Positions 1 to 9,093 of a stretch of 64,000 nucleotides of DNA are shown in pieces; position 1 is the stretch's first letter; each line of letters opens with the position of its first letter. The DNA is taken from assembly GCF_033558715.1 (NCBI RefSeq), contig NZ_CP114606.1, positions 1,054,001 to 1,118,000 on the forward strand. Direction: 5' to 3'. The notes below the pieces were generated by a model that had not been told where the DNA came from, ran no database searches, and worked only from the letters and a program-made list of their open reading frames with translations. Position numbers and translations under genes: made by a program. The stretch comes from Acinetobacter sp. YWS30-1. Lineage in GTDB: Bacteria; Pseudomonadota; Gammaproteobacteria; Pseudomonadales; Moraxellaceae.

Positions 1-29
1 TCCTGGTATCTTGCCAGGATTTTGTCTTT
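1..29 (+). terminator. Rho-independent-type hairpin of an upstream gene
   Basis: A six-base stem (TCCTGG at 1-6, CCAGGA at 14-19) around a short loop is followed by a T-rich stretch. It probably closes a gene lying to the left of the window; that gene is not visible. Confidence 0.5.
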
Positions 30-440
30 GAAATTATTCACTTCTTAATTAAACCTATTCATCGTCTTATAAATAAACCCTGAATTAATAAGCACATTTT
101 AGTTCACACTTAAATCGACTTAGCCATCATTTCAGTGATCTATATTTTATATCTTCTACTATTTATGCTTTTAGGCATACAACTATCATGAACCTATAAA
201 AAATCTAATACACATCAAATCAGAAAGCCAATCAGAGTTAAAACCCGTCAAGGTTATTATAAGTTTCGTTGGTATGAACTTAAGTCATATAAATGACTGA
301 GGATATACAGCTGGTTTAAGGTGGTGAGCAAGGGCAGTTAAGTTTTCTTTTTGCTAGGACATTCAGAAGCTAAGTATTTAATCTTTTATTTTTGAATATT
401 TAATACTCTATAGATGATCATAAAGTCAGGAGTTTACTCT
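30..440. other. AT-rich stretch without a recognisable gene
   Basis: I see no convincing coding frame or RNA gene here. The right end carries the AGGAG ribosome-binding site (427-431) of the CinA-like gene, so its promoter must lie in this stretch. I could not pick a confident -35/-10 pair. Confidence 0.5.
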
Positions 441-979
441 ATGAATAAATGTATAAAATTACTCGCCAAAAAAAATTAAGTATTACTTTTCTAGAGAGTG
501 CATCAGCAGGTTACCTGGCTTACCGATTTTCCCAAAATAAATATTCTGGCGATATTCTATATGGTGGACTGGTGTGTTATGACATGGGTGTCAAAGAGAA
601 TATTTTAAAAATCAAACCTGAATTTATTAAAAAATATACCCCGGAATCTATGGAAGTCACGCAGGAAATGGTCAGAAAAGCCAAGAAAATGTTTTATTCT
701 GATATTTATATTGCCTGTACAGGACTCTTAAAAAGAGGCGGGACAGAAACCAAAGAAAAGCCAGTAGGAACTTTTTTCTATGTAATTTCTTATAAAGATG
801 AGCTTTATAGTTTCCGCTTTCTTTGCAGAGGAAAACCGAGAGAGAAATTAAAAAAACTGGCGAGAAATATCAATCTGAGCTTAATTGAAATCCTTGAAGG
901 CAGTGAACCGTACCGGGTTTGTCGGAGAGTCAATATTCTGAGAGACTATCCCGATGACAAAATTAAAATATACCCCTGA
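441..979 (+). pseudogene. CinA/PncC-like nicotinamide-nucleotide amidase, frameshifted start and IS-replaced C-terminus
   Basis: The product resembles the C-terminal (amidohydrolase) domain of CinA, the PncC family that deamidates NMN in pyridine-nucleotide salvage. The ES.SAGYLA segment near the N-terminus and the ACTGLL segment in the middle fit that family. The best start is ATG 441, eight bases after AGGAG, but that frame stops at 477-479 after a run of eight A (468-475). One extra A would join it to the long frame, which as it stands only has an ATG at 449 with poor spacing. At the other end an IS3-family element enters after codon GGC, replacing the natural tail: rejoining 903 to 2216 gives GSRDKKNK and a stop at 2235-2237. 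The domain core is intact, so residual function is possible if the poly-A run slips. Confidence 0.7.
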
Positions 980-1271
980 AATCAGAGAAAGAGCGGTTCA
1001 ATTATTGATTGAATCTGAAAAAGATTATCCATCGAATTGGGCTGCGATCACCGCTATTGCTCCCAAGATAGGTTGTACTCCTGAAACACTACGTGTTTGG
1101 TATCAAAAATATTTAGATAAACAAAATCCAGTTAAAGTACAGCAGCTTTCAGACCAAGAACGTATCAAACAACTCGAACGCGAAAATAAAGAACTGCAAC
1201 GCGCCAATGAAATTCTACGTAAAGCAGCCGCTTTTTTCGCCCAGGCGGAGCTCGACCGCCCACACAAATAA
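954..1271 (+). CDS. IS3-family transposase OrfA (helix-turn-helix subunit)
   Basis: This 105-residue protein is the DNA-binding half of an IS3-type transposase. A helix-turn-helix spans about residues 20-50 (TPETLRVWYQKY at its end) and a leucine-zipper-like stretch lies at about 65-92 (ERIKQLERENKELQRANEIL). Its stop codon overlaps the orfB start by one base. A heptamer T-TTT-TTC at 1232-1238 is in the right phase for -1 slippage; in the -1 frame the reading passes through ATA ATG GTG into orfB, which would make the OrfAB fusion transposase. It starts inside the left end of the element and overlaps the disrupted CinA-like frame. Confidence 0.92.
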   Translation: MTKLKYTPEIRERAVQLLIESEKDYPSNWAAITAIAPKIGCTPETLRVWYQKYLDKQNPVKVQQLSDQERIKQLERENKELQRANEILRKAAAFFAQAELDRPHK

Positions 1272-2173
1272 TGGTGGATTTTATCCATAATAATAAAGAG
1301 CTGTACGGAGTCGAGGCGATTTGTAGAATTTTACCGATCGCACCTTCAACCTATTACCGGACTCTAGATCTCTGCGAAAATCCAGAACATCGAGCAAAGC
1401 GAGATTTACATGACTTGCATCATGCTGAGGAGATTAAACGAATTTGGAAAGAAAGTTCAGGTCGATACGGTGTGCGTAAGGTCTGGCAACAACTGAAACG
1501 TGAAGGCTATGTGATTGCACGTTGTACAGTTGCTCGATTGATGCAGAAGCTAGGTATACAAGGTGTTTGGCGCGGTAAGAATAAACAAACTACCCGTAGC
1601 CGGGATGACCAAAAACGGGCAGATGATTTAGTGAAACGTAATTTTAGTGCTGATCATCCAAACCAACTATGGGTCGGTGACTTTACGTATATTCAAACTC
1701 ATTCAGGCTGGGTCTATACCGCCTTTATTATTGATGTGTTTTCACGAGCAATTGTTGGATGGAAAGTATCTACACGGATGAATACAGATATGGTGCTCGA
1801 TGCATTGGAGCAAGCATTGCATGATCGCGGCATGCCAAAGAATGTGATTCATCATTCCGACAGAGGTGTGCAATATCTTTCCATTCGCTATACCAATCGT
1901 TTAGAAGCAGCAAATTTACGAGCATCAGTCGGTACGACTGGTGATTCATACGATAATGCTTTGGCTGAAACGGTGAATGGCTTATACAAAACAGAGGTAA
2001 TTGAATATCTAAAAGCAGATTGGCAAGGTTTAGCAGATGTACAACTTGCGACACTAAACTGGGTAGATTGGTTCAATAAAAAGCGTGTACACAGTGCACT
2101 GGGTTATGTATCGCCTTTTGAGTTTGAAGCAATGTACTATGATAAGATTAACCCGTTAGGTCAGGTGGCCTAA
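1271..2173 (+). CDS. IS3-family transposase OrfB (DDE catalytic subunit)
   Basis: This 300-residue protein is the rve-type integrase core that cuts and joins DNA during IS3 copy-out transposition. An N-terminal HTH_21-like region (about 1-100) precedes the RNase H-like fold. The catalytic acids are visible as D in WVGDFTY, D in HHSDRGVQY and E in NALAETVNG, with the usual downstream K in LYKTEVIEY. The C-terminus has the family's WFNKKRVHSALGY segment. It is probably translated mainly as a fusion with OrfA by -1 slippage, with some reinitiation at ATG 1271. Nothing looks truncated. Confidence 0.95.
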   Translation: MVDFIHNNKELYGVEAICRILPIAPSTYYRTLDLCENPEHRAKRDLHDLHHAEEIKRIWKESSGRYGVRKVWQQLKREGYVIARCTVARLMQKLGIQGVWRGKNKQTTRSRDDQKRADDLVKRNFSADHPNQLWVGDFTYIQTHSGWVYTAFIIDVFSRAIVGWKVSTRMNTDMVLDALEQALHDRGMPKNVIHHSDRGVQYLSIRYTNRLEAANLRASVGTTGDSYDNALAETVNGLYKTEVIEYLKADWQGLADVQLATLNWVDWFNKKRVHSALGYVSPFEFEAMYYDKINPLGQVA

Positions 2174-2296
2174 CTTAAATAAAAAAGTCTCCGACAAACC
2201 CGGTACGGTTCACAGTCGGGACAAGAAAAATAAATAGCTATTTATTTAGTTCTCACTGATCGCTAATACACAGATCATGAAAATGTTCTGCTATAA

Positions 2297-2328
2297 AAAA
2301 TCCCAGCCGAAGCCGGGATTTTTTTATA
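2297..2328. terminator. Bidirectional hairpin between the IS-disrupted gene and the metalloprotease
   Basis: TCCCAGC, a CGAA loop and GCCGGGA (2301-2317) are flanked by an A run on the left and seven T on the right, so it can stop transcription on both strands. It would end the minus-strand metalloprotease gene just 14 bases after its stop. Confidence 0.75.
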
Positions 2329-2341
2329 TTAAATTGGTCAA

Positions 2342-5284
2342 TTAGTAAGGATAGTTAGGGAGAGGGCCGTTTGCTGGAATGGTGAGCCATTGTCCTGTTG
2401 CCAGGCGATTTGAACCGCCATCTGGTTGCGCATAGAAATACAAAGGTGCGGTAGGCAGATTAAGCATGGCGACTGAAGCATGTGCGGTTGCAGTTACAGG
2501 CAAGCCATAAAGTGCATAGAAATCTTTTAGGTCATAGCCCATGATTTTTGAACTGAGTACATAAATCAGGTCAGGGCGGCTCATGTTTTTCGCATTAAAT
2601 GCAGCTAGTCCCAGTTTATTCTTATCTGCTTGAGAAGCTTTACTTAAATCGATCTGGTTATATAAACGTTGTGCCGTATTCAGTAGGCGTATGAACTCAA
2701 ATACACCCTGAAGATCAGGTCGTGATTTACCTTGATGTAAACGGGTATAGTTCATGGCCATCTGGATATGGAAAGCCTGCATCGATACATGATAGCCATC
2801 TTGCCATAAGCGTTTTTCCATGGCGGCACGTTGTGCCTCACCTGACAGACCAAGACTTCGTGTATCCTTGATATTGGCATATAAAGTTGGGTGACGGAAA
2901 TTGCTGGCATTACTGTCCTGAGCATATAGATGATATTTACGCATCATGCTTAGGCCTGCCAGAATGTTGTTATTACATTCCACTACGCAACCAATAGTTT
3001 TCCCGGTTTCAGTGGAAGGGAATACCATGGTTAAGACATCCTGAACAGTATTATGTCCCAGTTCATGCACCCAGCCCCAACCGGTATCAATGCCAGTTGA
3101 CCCATCTGATGGATTTCCTGAGCACAGGAAGCCACAGGTCGCAATCCAGCCCACAAAATGTTGAACATTCGGGGCACGATGAACTGTGCCGGTACAATCC
3201 CAGCCTAATTCATTACAACGCTGTGCCGTACTGCTATCCAGCGGCATGTTGTTATAACCGTTGGCAATGTGGTTACTGTCAAAGATTACGCCCTTAATCT
3301 GATCCACATAGGTACGTGCCGATCGATCACCAATGGCTTTTAAAGCATAGTCATTGGTCTGTTGAATTTCACCACCAACAAATTTAAAAGTGTTCCAGCC
3401 GAAGTTTCTACTTTGCAGGATGCTGGTGGCTTCGCTAATATCCGCTTCAGTGATCATTTGAGTAAAATCATAATGCGCATATTTTGCTGCGCCTTTGATT
3501 TTTAAGGTCACCACCGAGCCTGCTTTGGCATTGCTGTAATTCAACATCAATGGTCCACCGAACGGGCTAATAAAGTCATTGCTTTGAGTGGCGTCTAATT
3601 TTACGGTGAAACTATTGGGACGGCGAGGACGTTTATAGCCGCCATCATCAAAGGGATTGCCCCAGGCACGTAAATAGCTGGTCTGGACTGAAAGCTGCGC
3701 ACCCTGAGCATCAACAATCTCAATACTGACAGGTTTGCCCGGAATGCTGGCACGACCAATTGCGGTAATTCCACTGCCTTGTGGAATGGTCACGGTAATG
3801 GTTTCGGCTTGAGCACTGACAGCCATGTTTTGTGCAGAGGCTGGCATATAATCGCCGGCACCATTTGGATTCACCAATGTGGTTTTGCGTTTATAGTCCG
3901 TCCAGGAGTCGCTGGCATAGGTACGCATAAAAGTCAGAGCATCGCCATTTTTCGACAGTCCGCTGTAATTCACGCCTGGACGCCAGAGATCTGCCAATAA
4001 CACCAAAGCTTTTAGAATCTGATTATTATTTTTTGCGCTAAATGCAGTAATGCCTTGTGCATTTAAATTTTGTAGATTGGTAGAAGCTTTATTGATGGTT
4101 TGAATCAACGGATTATTGGCATTTAAATCACCTAGACGTGCCGCACTTGGTGACTTGAAATATTCCAGCATTTGGATCGTACTATCGATGTCATTCACTT
4201 TATTCCATTGATCTGTGATAGAACGTCCTGAAGACATGAGTAAAGTATCTTGGCCACGCCAGTAATTATTATTGGTCTCAATCTTCAATGCCGAAAAGAT
4301 TTTTTCCATCGGTGTAGTGACGTTATAACCCATTGCCTGGAAATATATTGGCTTACCTGCCTCCAGATATTCCTGAATCAAGCTGGATTCAAAATTATTG
4401 GCGCCAATATTACTGCCTAAAATCATCAGGTCAGCATCTTTCCAGCAGGTATTGGTTTGATCCAGTACATTACATTGTAGAAAGGTAACTTTAACCCCTA
4501 AATGCTGGGAAAAATAACTTTCTATCATGCTCAGGTTGGTTTGTGCCAGGCCATTCACGGTAAGTTTTAATTCTTGTTTAGGCTGTGCTTGTGTTTTCCC
4601 CGTCAATAGCCAGCGAAAACCATTGTTGAGCACGGGTGCAAAATCTACCACGTCAGGACTATTCGCTGAGATTCCCCCAAGCATATTCTGGCCAAAAGCC
4701 AGCGCACGGCCTTTACTGATTTGTGATGCGACTCCCAGACCACAGCCTTTATTCGCCTGCTGACTTAAATTCCAGCCGCAGGCTTGATCTGAAACTGCGA
4801 TTGGCAAAGCTGCGCTTAAATCATAAGGATAAAAATTAATCGAAGCAGTTGGCGTAAATTGCAGTTGAGGTTGCAAAACTTTGCCATTCGAACTGGTATA
4901 GAGTGAGGTAATTAAACCCTTTTGCCATGTTTGTTGTTGCTTGGCGAGCTGCAAGGCCCAGTCTAACAATGTGGTGGAATCTTGCTGAATCAAAGGTCGG
5001 GCATCACCTGTACTCAATGCCTTATTAATCCGGGTGGTCGTTGGCGTTTGTGGATTTAAAGGTGGTGTACTGCCATCAGGTGTTTCTATAGGTGAGGGGG
5101 ATGATTCCTCGTTATCAGGTGGATGGGTTGTTGATGGTGGATTAACAGCAGAATCTGGTGTTTCTGCAGGAGAAGATGTTCCGCTACTGCCACCTCCACC
5201 ACAGGCAATCAGACTCATCGATAGCGATAAGGCTAGTAAGGTTGTTCTCAACCTCAAATAATTTCTTTCCACAATTTTCCCCAA
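2342..5284 (-). CDS. ImpA-family lipoprotein zinc metalloprotease
   Basis: This 980-residue surface or periplasmic lipoprotein resembles Pseudomonas ImpA, an M60-like metalloprotease that cleaves glycosylated host surface proteins. A signal peptide ends in the lipobox LIAC with Cys28, followed by a Gly/Ser run and a Pro/Thr/Ser-rich linker to about residue 85. The zinc-binding HExxH motif is HELGH at 740-744, preceded by the GIDTGWGW segment usual for this family. The length is close to that of ImpA. The N-terminal half (about 90-480) matches the ImpA-type accessory region by general look only. It stands alone between two other minus-strand genes and has its own terminator. The substrate is unknown; a role against host or environmental glycoproteins is inferred from the family. 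Confidence 0.85.
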   Translation of the reverse strand: MGKIVERNYLRLRTTLLALSLSMSLIACGGGGSSGTSSPAETPDSAVNPPSTTHPPDNEESSPSPIETPDGSTPPLNPQTPTTTRINKALSTGDARPLIQQDSTTLLDWALQLAKQQQTWQKGLITSLYTSSNGKVLQPQLQFTPTASINFYPYDLSAALPIAVSDQACGWNLSQQANKGCGLGVASQISKGRALAFGQNMLGGISANSPDVVDFAPVLNNGFRWLLTGKTQAQPKQELKLTVNGLAQTNLSMIESYFSQHLGVKVTFLQCNVLDQTNTCWKDADLMILGSNIGANNFESSLIQEYLEAGKPIYFQAMGYNVTTPMEKIFSALKIETNNNYWRGQDTLLMSSGRSITDQWNKVNDIDSTIQMLEYFKSPSAARLGDLNANNPLIQTINKASTNLQNLNAQGITAFSAKNNNQILKALVLLADLWRPGVNYSGLSKNGDALTFMRTYASDSWTDYKRKTTLVNPNGAGDYMPASAQNMAVSAQAETITVTIPQGSGITAIGRASIPGKPVSIEIVDAQGAQLSVQTSYLRAWGNPFDDGGYKRPRRPNSFTVKLDATQSNDFISPFGGPLMLNYSNAKAGSVVTLKIKGAAKYAHYDFTQMITEADISEATSILQSRNFGWNTFKFVGGEIQQTNDYALKAIGDRSARTYVDQIKGVIFDSNHIANGYNNMPLDSSTAQRCNELGWDCTGTVHRAPNVQHFVGWIATCGFLCSGNPSDGSTGIDTGWGWVHELGHNTVQDVLTMVFPSTETGKTIGCVVECNNNILAGLSMMRKYHLYAQDSNASNFRHPTLYANIKDTRSLGLSGEAQRAAMEKRLWQDGYHVSMQAFHIQMAMNYTRLHQGKSRPDLQGVFEFIRLLNTAQRLYNQIDLSKASQADKNKLGLAAFNAKNMSRPDLIYVLSSKIMGYDLKDFYALYGLPVTATAHASVAMLNLPTAPLYFYAQPDGGSNRLATGQWLTIPANGPLPNYPY

Positions 5285-5508
5285 GGTATAACCAAAAAGA
5301 CGACATTATTTTTAAAGTTGTCGTAAATATCAGATGAGAATTATAGAAGTACGTGGTGATAAAATAGAACTAATATTTTATTTAAGTATATGTTTTTTAA
5401 TGATAAATAATTATTGAAAATAATATTTAATGTGATGCGGATTGAGTTAATTTTTATTTGTTTTAATTAGGCCGCAGTTTAAAAATAGCCACAACCCGAG
5501 CTGAAATT

Positions 5509-6489
5509 TTATGGTCTATCAGTTTTGACTTCGAACTTGAGTAGGGCCAGCGCAATTCTTTCTACATGTTGATAAGCAGGTTGCTCTAACTCCTCACCGA
5601 AAATATCCGGATCAATTTCCTCATAACACCAGTCAATATTTTGATGCTGTTTCATCAAGGCTTCCAGATGCTGTAAGAAGCGATTGCCATCCTGACAAAT
5701 AGTGACGCCAGTATATAAAAATAGACGTCCATCTGGACTGAGTCGTTGTAAACCCTGTTTAATAATCTTAAAAGACAATTCATTACCATCCAGTTCATTG
5801 CCACCATGACGGTATTGCCGTTGATCTGGATCAATTAAATAAGGGGGATTGGCAAAAATCAGGTTGAACTGGCCTTCAAGATCAGAAAATAAATTACTTT
5901 GCACAGGATGAATCGAATTAAAACCTGAAAAATCGATATTAATCTGGCTATAGAGAAGAGCTTTCGGATTCAGATCTGCGACAAAGATTTCCTCATGATC
6001 TGGAAAATGTTTAGCCATATGAATTGCAGCAGCAGAAGTGCCACAGCATATTTCAGCCGCTCGTTTAAAAGAATTGGCCTGGCAAGATAAATATTGCTTT
6101 AAATGATAGGCAAAGCGGTAAGTATCAGGACCAAAAAAAACAGCGTCCTGTTGGGTCGTAGGAAAGGCTGAGTGAATAAATAATTCGTCTTCGAGTGAAG
6201 CGACTCTGATCAGACTTTTATATGCATTATTCTTAACTTCTAGAAGCTGATGTTCTAACAATAATGAAAAAAGAACAGGATCAAGATCGGTAATTGTAAA
6301 TTCCAGATTCCAGCCAAAGATATCCTGTAGGGTTTTCTGTTTATTTTTTTCGCTTCTTTTGCGATCCAGAATCCGTTGATGAGAAAGTGGGGTAATGGCG
6401 GTAAACTGATATTGCTGTTGTTTTAAAAAATTTAATAGAAAGTGCAGAGCTTGTTGCTGGCTATTTTGAATTTCTAAAATCTGGTTCAT
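5509..6489 (-). CDS. Class I SAM-dependent methyltransferase with NPPY motif
   Basis: This 326-residue protein has a poorly characterised N-terminal domain (about 1-120) and a Rossmann-type methyltransferase domain behind it. Motif I is degenerate (CCGTSAAAIHMA), the acidic loop is VADLNPKAL, and motif IV is NPPYLIDP. NPPY is typical of enzymes that methylate the planar nitrogen of adenine, guanine or glutamine, including PrmC/HemK and several rRNA methylases. The HGGNELDG segment downstream also recalls HemK-type proteins. I cannot say whether the substrate is a protein glutamine, rRNA or something else. It is transcribed alone, with a long AT-rich leader upstream. Confidence 0.8.
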   Translation of the reverse strand: MNQILEIQNSQQQALHFLLNFLKQQQYQFTAITPLSHQRILDRKRSEKNKQKTLQDIFGWNLEFTITDLDPVLFSLLLEHQLLEVKNNAYKSLIRVASLEDELFIHSAFPTTQQDAVFFGPDTYRFAYHLKQYLSCQANSFKRAAEICCGTSAAAIHMAKHFPDHEEIFVADLNPKALLYSQINIDFSGFNSIHPVQSNLFSDLEGQFNLIFANPPYLIDPDQRQYRHGGNELDGNELSFKIIKQGLQRLSPDGRLFLYTGVTICQDGNRFLQHLEALMKQHQNIDWCYEEIDPDIFGEELEQPAYQHVERIALALLKFEVKTDRP

Positions 6490-6750
6490 TAGATGTGCTC
6501 TTCGGTTTATTCAGAATAAATGAAAAGGTGCATACACCTGTTTAATCTATACAAGATAATGACCAGAACAGCCATTCGCTATATTCATTCGCTATATTGA
6601 TCCAATCAAAATGGATCAGCTCAATCTTCGCCCAAAATTTGCTGTTGTTCGGTAAAAAACTGATGTGAATTGGTTTAATTTGTATAGTGGTATATTGAAG
6701 TTCAAATCCTTATAAAGAATGAATCACTTTTATTTTTATATGTTTTCTAT
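6490..6750. other. Intergenic stretch with a 2 x 13 bp tandem repeat
   Basis: No coding frame is convincing here. A perfect tandem duplication of a 13-mer starting CATTCGCT lies at 6573-6598. It sits upstream of the methyltransferase gene (which reads leftward), so it could influence that promoter; this is only a guess. Confidence 0.5.
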
Positions 6751-6785
6751 AAAAATGCCGACTGATCAAAATGATGAGTCGGCAT
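6751..6785 (-). terminator. Terminator of the pirin gene
   Basis: ATGCCGACT (6755-6763) pairs with AGTCGGCAT (6777-6785). On the minus strand the stem is followed by five T, as expected 22 bases beyond the pirin stop. Confidence 0.85.
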
Positions 6786-6807
6786 AGACTGAATATAAAT
6801 AGAAGTT

Positions 6808-7506
6808 TTAATGGGTAGCTTCTGGTAAATCAAACCAGATCACCTGAGCATCTTCAATTGCTTTAATTTCTGCGTCATCCATAAAGGCAATCGCACCACC
6901 AGCTTCAACTGTATATTCTGCAATTTGTACTGAGCCAGAAATCACATGTACATAATTGATATGCTGGGTTGCCTTAATATCTAGACTTTGACCTTGCTGG
7001 ATCACTGCTGTTTTGACTTCTGCATTTTGACGAATGTGCATGGGTGCATTGTCATTCGGTCCACAGATTAAATGCCATTGATTCGGTTGTTCTTTGGCAT
7101 CCAGACGAATTTGCTGATAATTCGGCTGAGCATCACGTTCATTCGGAATGATCCAGATTTGCAGGAGATGTACCTGTTTATCGCCCTGGTTCATTTCACT
7201 ATGACGTACACCGGTTCCGGCACTCATCAATTGCCATTCACCTGCTGTAATACCGCCATGATTGCCCATACTGTCCTGATGAGTAATCGTACCTTTCAAT
7301 ACACAGGTCAGAATTTCCATATTGTCATGCGGATGGGTACCAAAGCCCTGATGTGCATCAATCAGATCATCATTAATAACGCGTAATGCACTCACGCCCA
7401 TATAGTTCGGATTGTACCAATTGCCAAATGAGAAGCTGTGTTTAGACTCCAGCCAGCCCATTTTTACATGACCACGATTTTCACTGGGATGTAGAAAAGC
7501 TTTCAT
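6808..7506 (-). CDS. Pirin-family bicupin protein (YhaK-like)
   Basis: This 232-residue protein is a pirin relative, close in size to YhaK of E. coli. The metal-binding cupin motif appears as HPHDNMEIL and GVRHSEMN in the N-terminal half, giving the His/His/Glu/His set. The C-terminal cupin (about 130-230) is less conserved. Some members act as quercetin 2,3-dioxygenases and others as redox-responsive proteins, so the reaction here cannot be fixed. It is a single gene with its own terminator. The ATG at 7504-7506 opens directly into the conserved N-terminal SENRGHV segment, so the start is probably right. Confidence 0.88.
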   Translation of the reverse strand: MKAFLHPSENRGHVKMGWLESKHSFSFGNWYNPNYMGVSALRVINDDLIDAHQGFGTHPHDNMEILTCVLKGTITHQDSMGNHGGITAGEWQLMSAGTGVRHSEMNQGDKQVHLLQIWIIPNERDAQPNYQQIRLDAKEQPNQWHLICGPNDNAPMHIRQNAEVKTAVIQQGQSLDIKATQHINYVHVISGSVQIAEYTVEAGGAIAFMDDAEIKAIEDAQVIWFDLPEATH

Positions 7507-7625
7507 GAATTTATCTCACTTTAATTTTTAACTTGAGATCATCATAACGTTGTTTTAATTCTTAAAAAATTATAAACAGGCGACAGATCATTGCATTTTT
7601 GCAACGATGTAAGAGAAAGCAGGTA

Positions 7626-7653
7626 TAAAAAAGCCCACTCGTAAGCAGGCTTA
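7626..7653 (-). terminator. Terminator of the L,D-transpeptidase gene
   Basis: On the minus strand AAGCC.GC and G.GGCTT form a stem around a short loop, followed by six T. It lies 17 bases beyond the stop codon. Confidence 0.75.
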
Positions 7654-7669
7654 AGTATTTAAATAAAGA

Positions 7670-8887
7670 TTATTCAAGGAAACGGACAGTTACACCTGAT
7701 TTCACTTTACGGCCTAAATCATTCGCATCCCAGTTAGTCAGACGGATACAACCGTGTGATGCAGTTTTAGAGATTGCAGATGGATTCGGTGTACCGTGAA
7801 TACCAAATGATTTTTTGCTTAAACCAATCCAGATATTACCTACAGGACCGTTTGGACCAGGTGGTAAAGAAAGTGGTTTCTTGTTATTGCCCTGAACGAA
7901 GTTAGATGGTGAGTAGCTATACCATGGGTTTTTCGCTACGCCAGTCACTTTATAAGTTCCTGTTGGCGATGGAGTACTTGAGCTACCAATCGTTGCAGGG
8001 AAAGAAGCAATCATCTGGTTGCGGCTATTGAACAGATAAAGCTGCTTGGCACCTTTATGCGCTACAATTAAATGAATATCTTCAGGCACTTCATTGCGGA
8101 TATTGGCAACAATCAGCTTTTCCCCAGCTTTCTTAAAGGTAGCTTTTGGATTTAACTTTTTCAAAAAGTCTTCATCCATATGGAATTTTTCACCCAGCAT
8201 TTCAGTCACGCGAGTGTAATATAGACCTTTCATTTTTGCCTGTAAGGCATAGTCAGAAGGAATAGACTCGGCATAAGGACCTTTCAGGTCTTCTTCAGTG
8301 ATAGTGTATTCCACAAAAGCAGGCTTAGATCCTTGTTTAGCCAATAGGGCATCCCAAGTTTCCTGAGTCAACGTACCTGTTGGTTTAATACCATTCATTT
8401 GCTGGAAAGATGCAATCGCTTTCAAGGTATTTTTACCGCTAGTACCGTCAATCGCACCTGGAGAAGCATGGGCATTATTTAGCATGACATGCGCACGTGC
8501 ATACACCGGAAATTGGCCTTTACCAATATCTTCATACCAGCTTGCATTATTAAGGCCGTCTAAAGTCCAAGATGCTTTCGCAGCAGCAGAATTTGTCGGT
8601 GCTTTAGTCGTGGTTGGAGCAGCACCGATATTGGCAGTCTGGTCTTCAGTATCTTGTAATACATCTAATGCTTCAGAAGCTTTCTTCAGATCTTGTTGTT
8701 CTTGAGCACTAATTCGAGTTTCTACTTGTGCTGCCGAAGCTTCAGTCGCTAAAGGATCAATCGGATCCTGAACCGCAACATCAGTGACAACTTGGGGGTT
8801 TAATGGTTGTTCAGCATTAGACGCAGCGAAAACAGTACCTGCGAAAATGCAACCTAGACTCACAGCGAGCATTGTGCGAACGAACAT
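7670..8887 (-). CDS. L,D-transpeptidase (YkuD) with peptidoglycan-binding domain
   Basis: The protein is a periplasmic cell-wall enzyme that forms 3-3 cross-links or attaches groups to peptidoglycan stems. With the start at ATG 8887 it has 405 residues. That start follows an AAGG-type ribosome site and opens straight into a signal peptide ending near FAGTVFAA, while the longer frame (to 8989) adds an unlikely extra hydrophobic segment. A disordered Ala/Thr-rich stretch follows, then a peptidoglycan-binding domain at about 120-190. The YkuD domain occupies about 270-405 and contains the catalytic SHGCIRL motif with Cys near 380. Acinetobacter has at least two such enzymes (LdtJ, LdtK), and I cannot assign this one. 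Confidence 0.9.
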   Translation of the reverse strand: MFVRTMLAVSLGCIFAGTVFAASNAEQPLNPQVVTDVAVQDPIDPLATEASAAQVETRISAQEQQDLKKASEALDVLQDTEDQTANIGAAPTTTKAPTNSAAAKASWTLDGLNNASWYEDIGKGQFPVYARAHVMLNNAHASPGAIDGTSGKNTLKAIASFQQMNGIKPTGTLTQETWDALLAKQGSKPAFVEYTITEEDLKGPYAESIPSDYALQAKMKGLYYTRVTEMLGEKFHMDEDFLKKLNPKATFKKAGEKLIVANIRNEVPEDIHLIVAHKGAKQLYLFNSRNQMIASFPATIGSSSTPSPTGTYKVTGVAKNPWYSYSPSNFVQGNNKKPLSLPPGPNGPVGNIWIGLSKKSFGIHGTPNPSAISKTASHGCIRLTNWDANDLGRKVKSGVTVRFLE

Positions 8888-9093
8888 GTAACTCAACCTT
8901 AAAAATATTTCGTTAACTATGTGAAAAAACACTATAAGTATTACAGAAAAAATGTGGAGATGCAGTAGTTCTTTTGTGTAGTTCCTCACATTTGATCACT
9001 TAACATGATCGGTTTTTAAAGTCATGAGAAGTTATTCAAAATGCAGCCATTTTGTTATGATGTGGGCAATATCAAAGATAGATAGGAAAGTGA

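Larger units (their letters stand above)
904..2212 (+). mobile_element. IS3-family insertion sequence (IS51-like), complete
   Basis: The element is about 1,309 bp. Terminal inverted repeats match over 25 bases (904-928 and 2188-2212), starting TGAACCGTACCGGG, and are flanked by a 3-bp direct repeat CAG (901-903 and 2213-2215). It carries the standard orfA/orfB pair with a T6C slippery site. Both ends and the target duplication are intact, so the insertion looks recent and potentially active. The IS51 subgroup is my reading from OrfA character and the 3-bp duplication. Confidence 0.92.

Noticed and set aside
8888..8989. Longer N-terminus of the L,D-transpeptidase
   Set aside because: It would put a second hydrophobic segment before a normal signal peptide; ATG 8887 has its own ribosome site.
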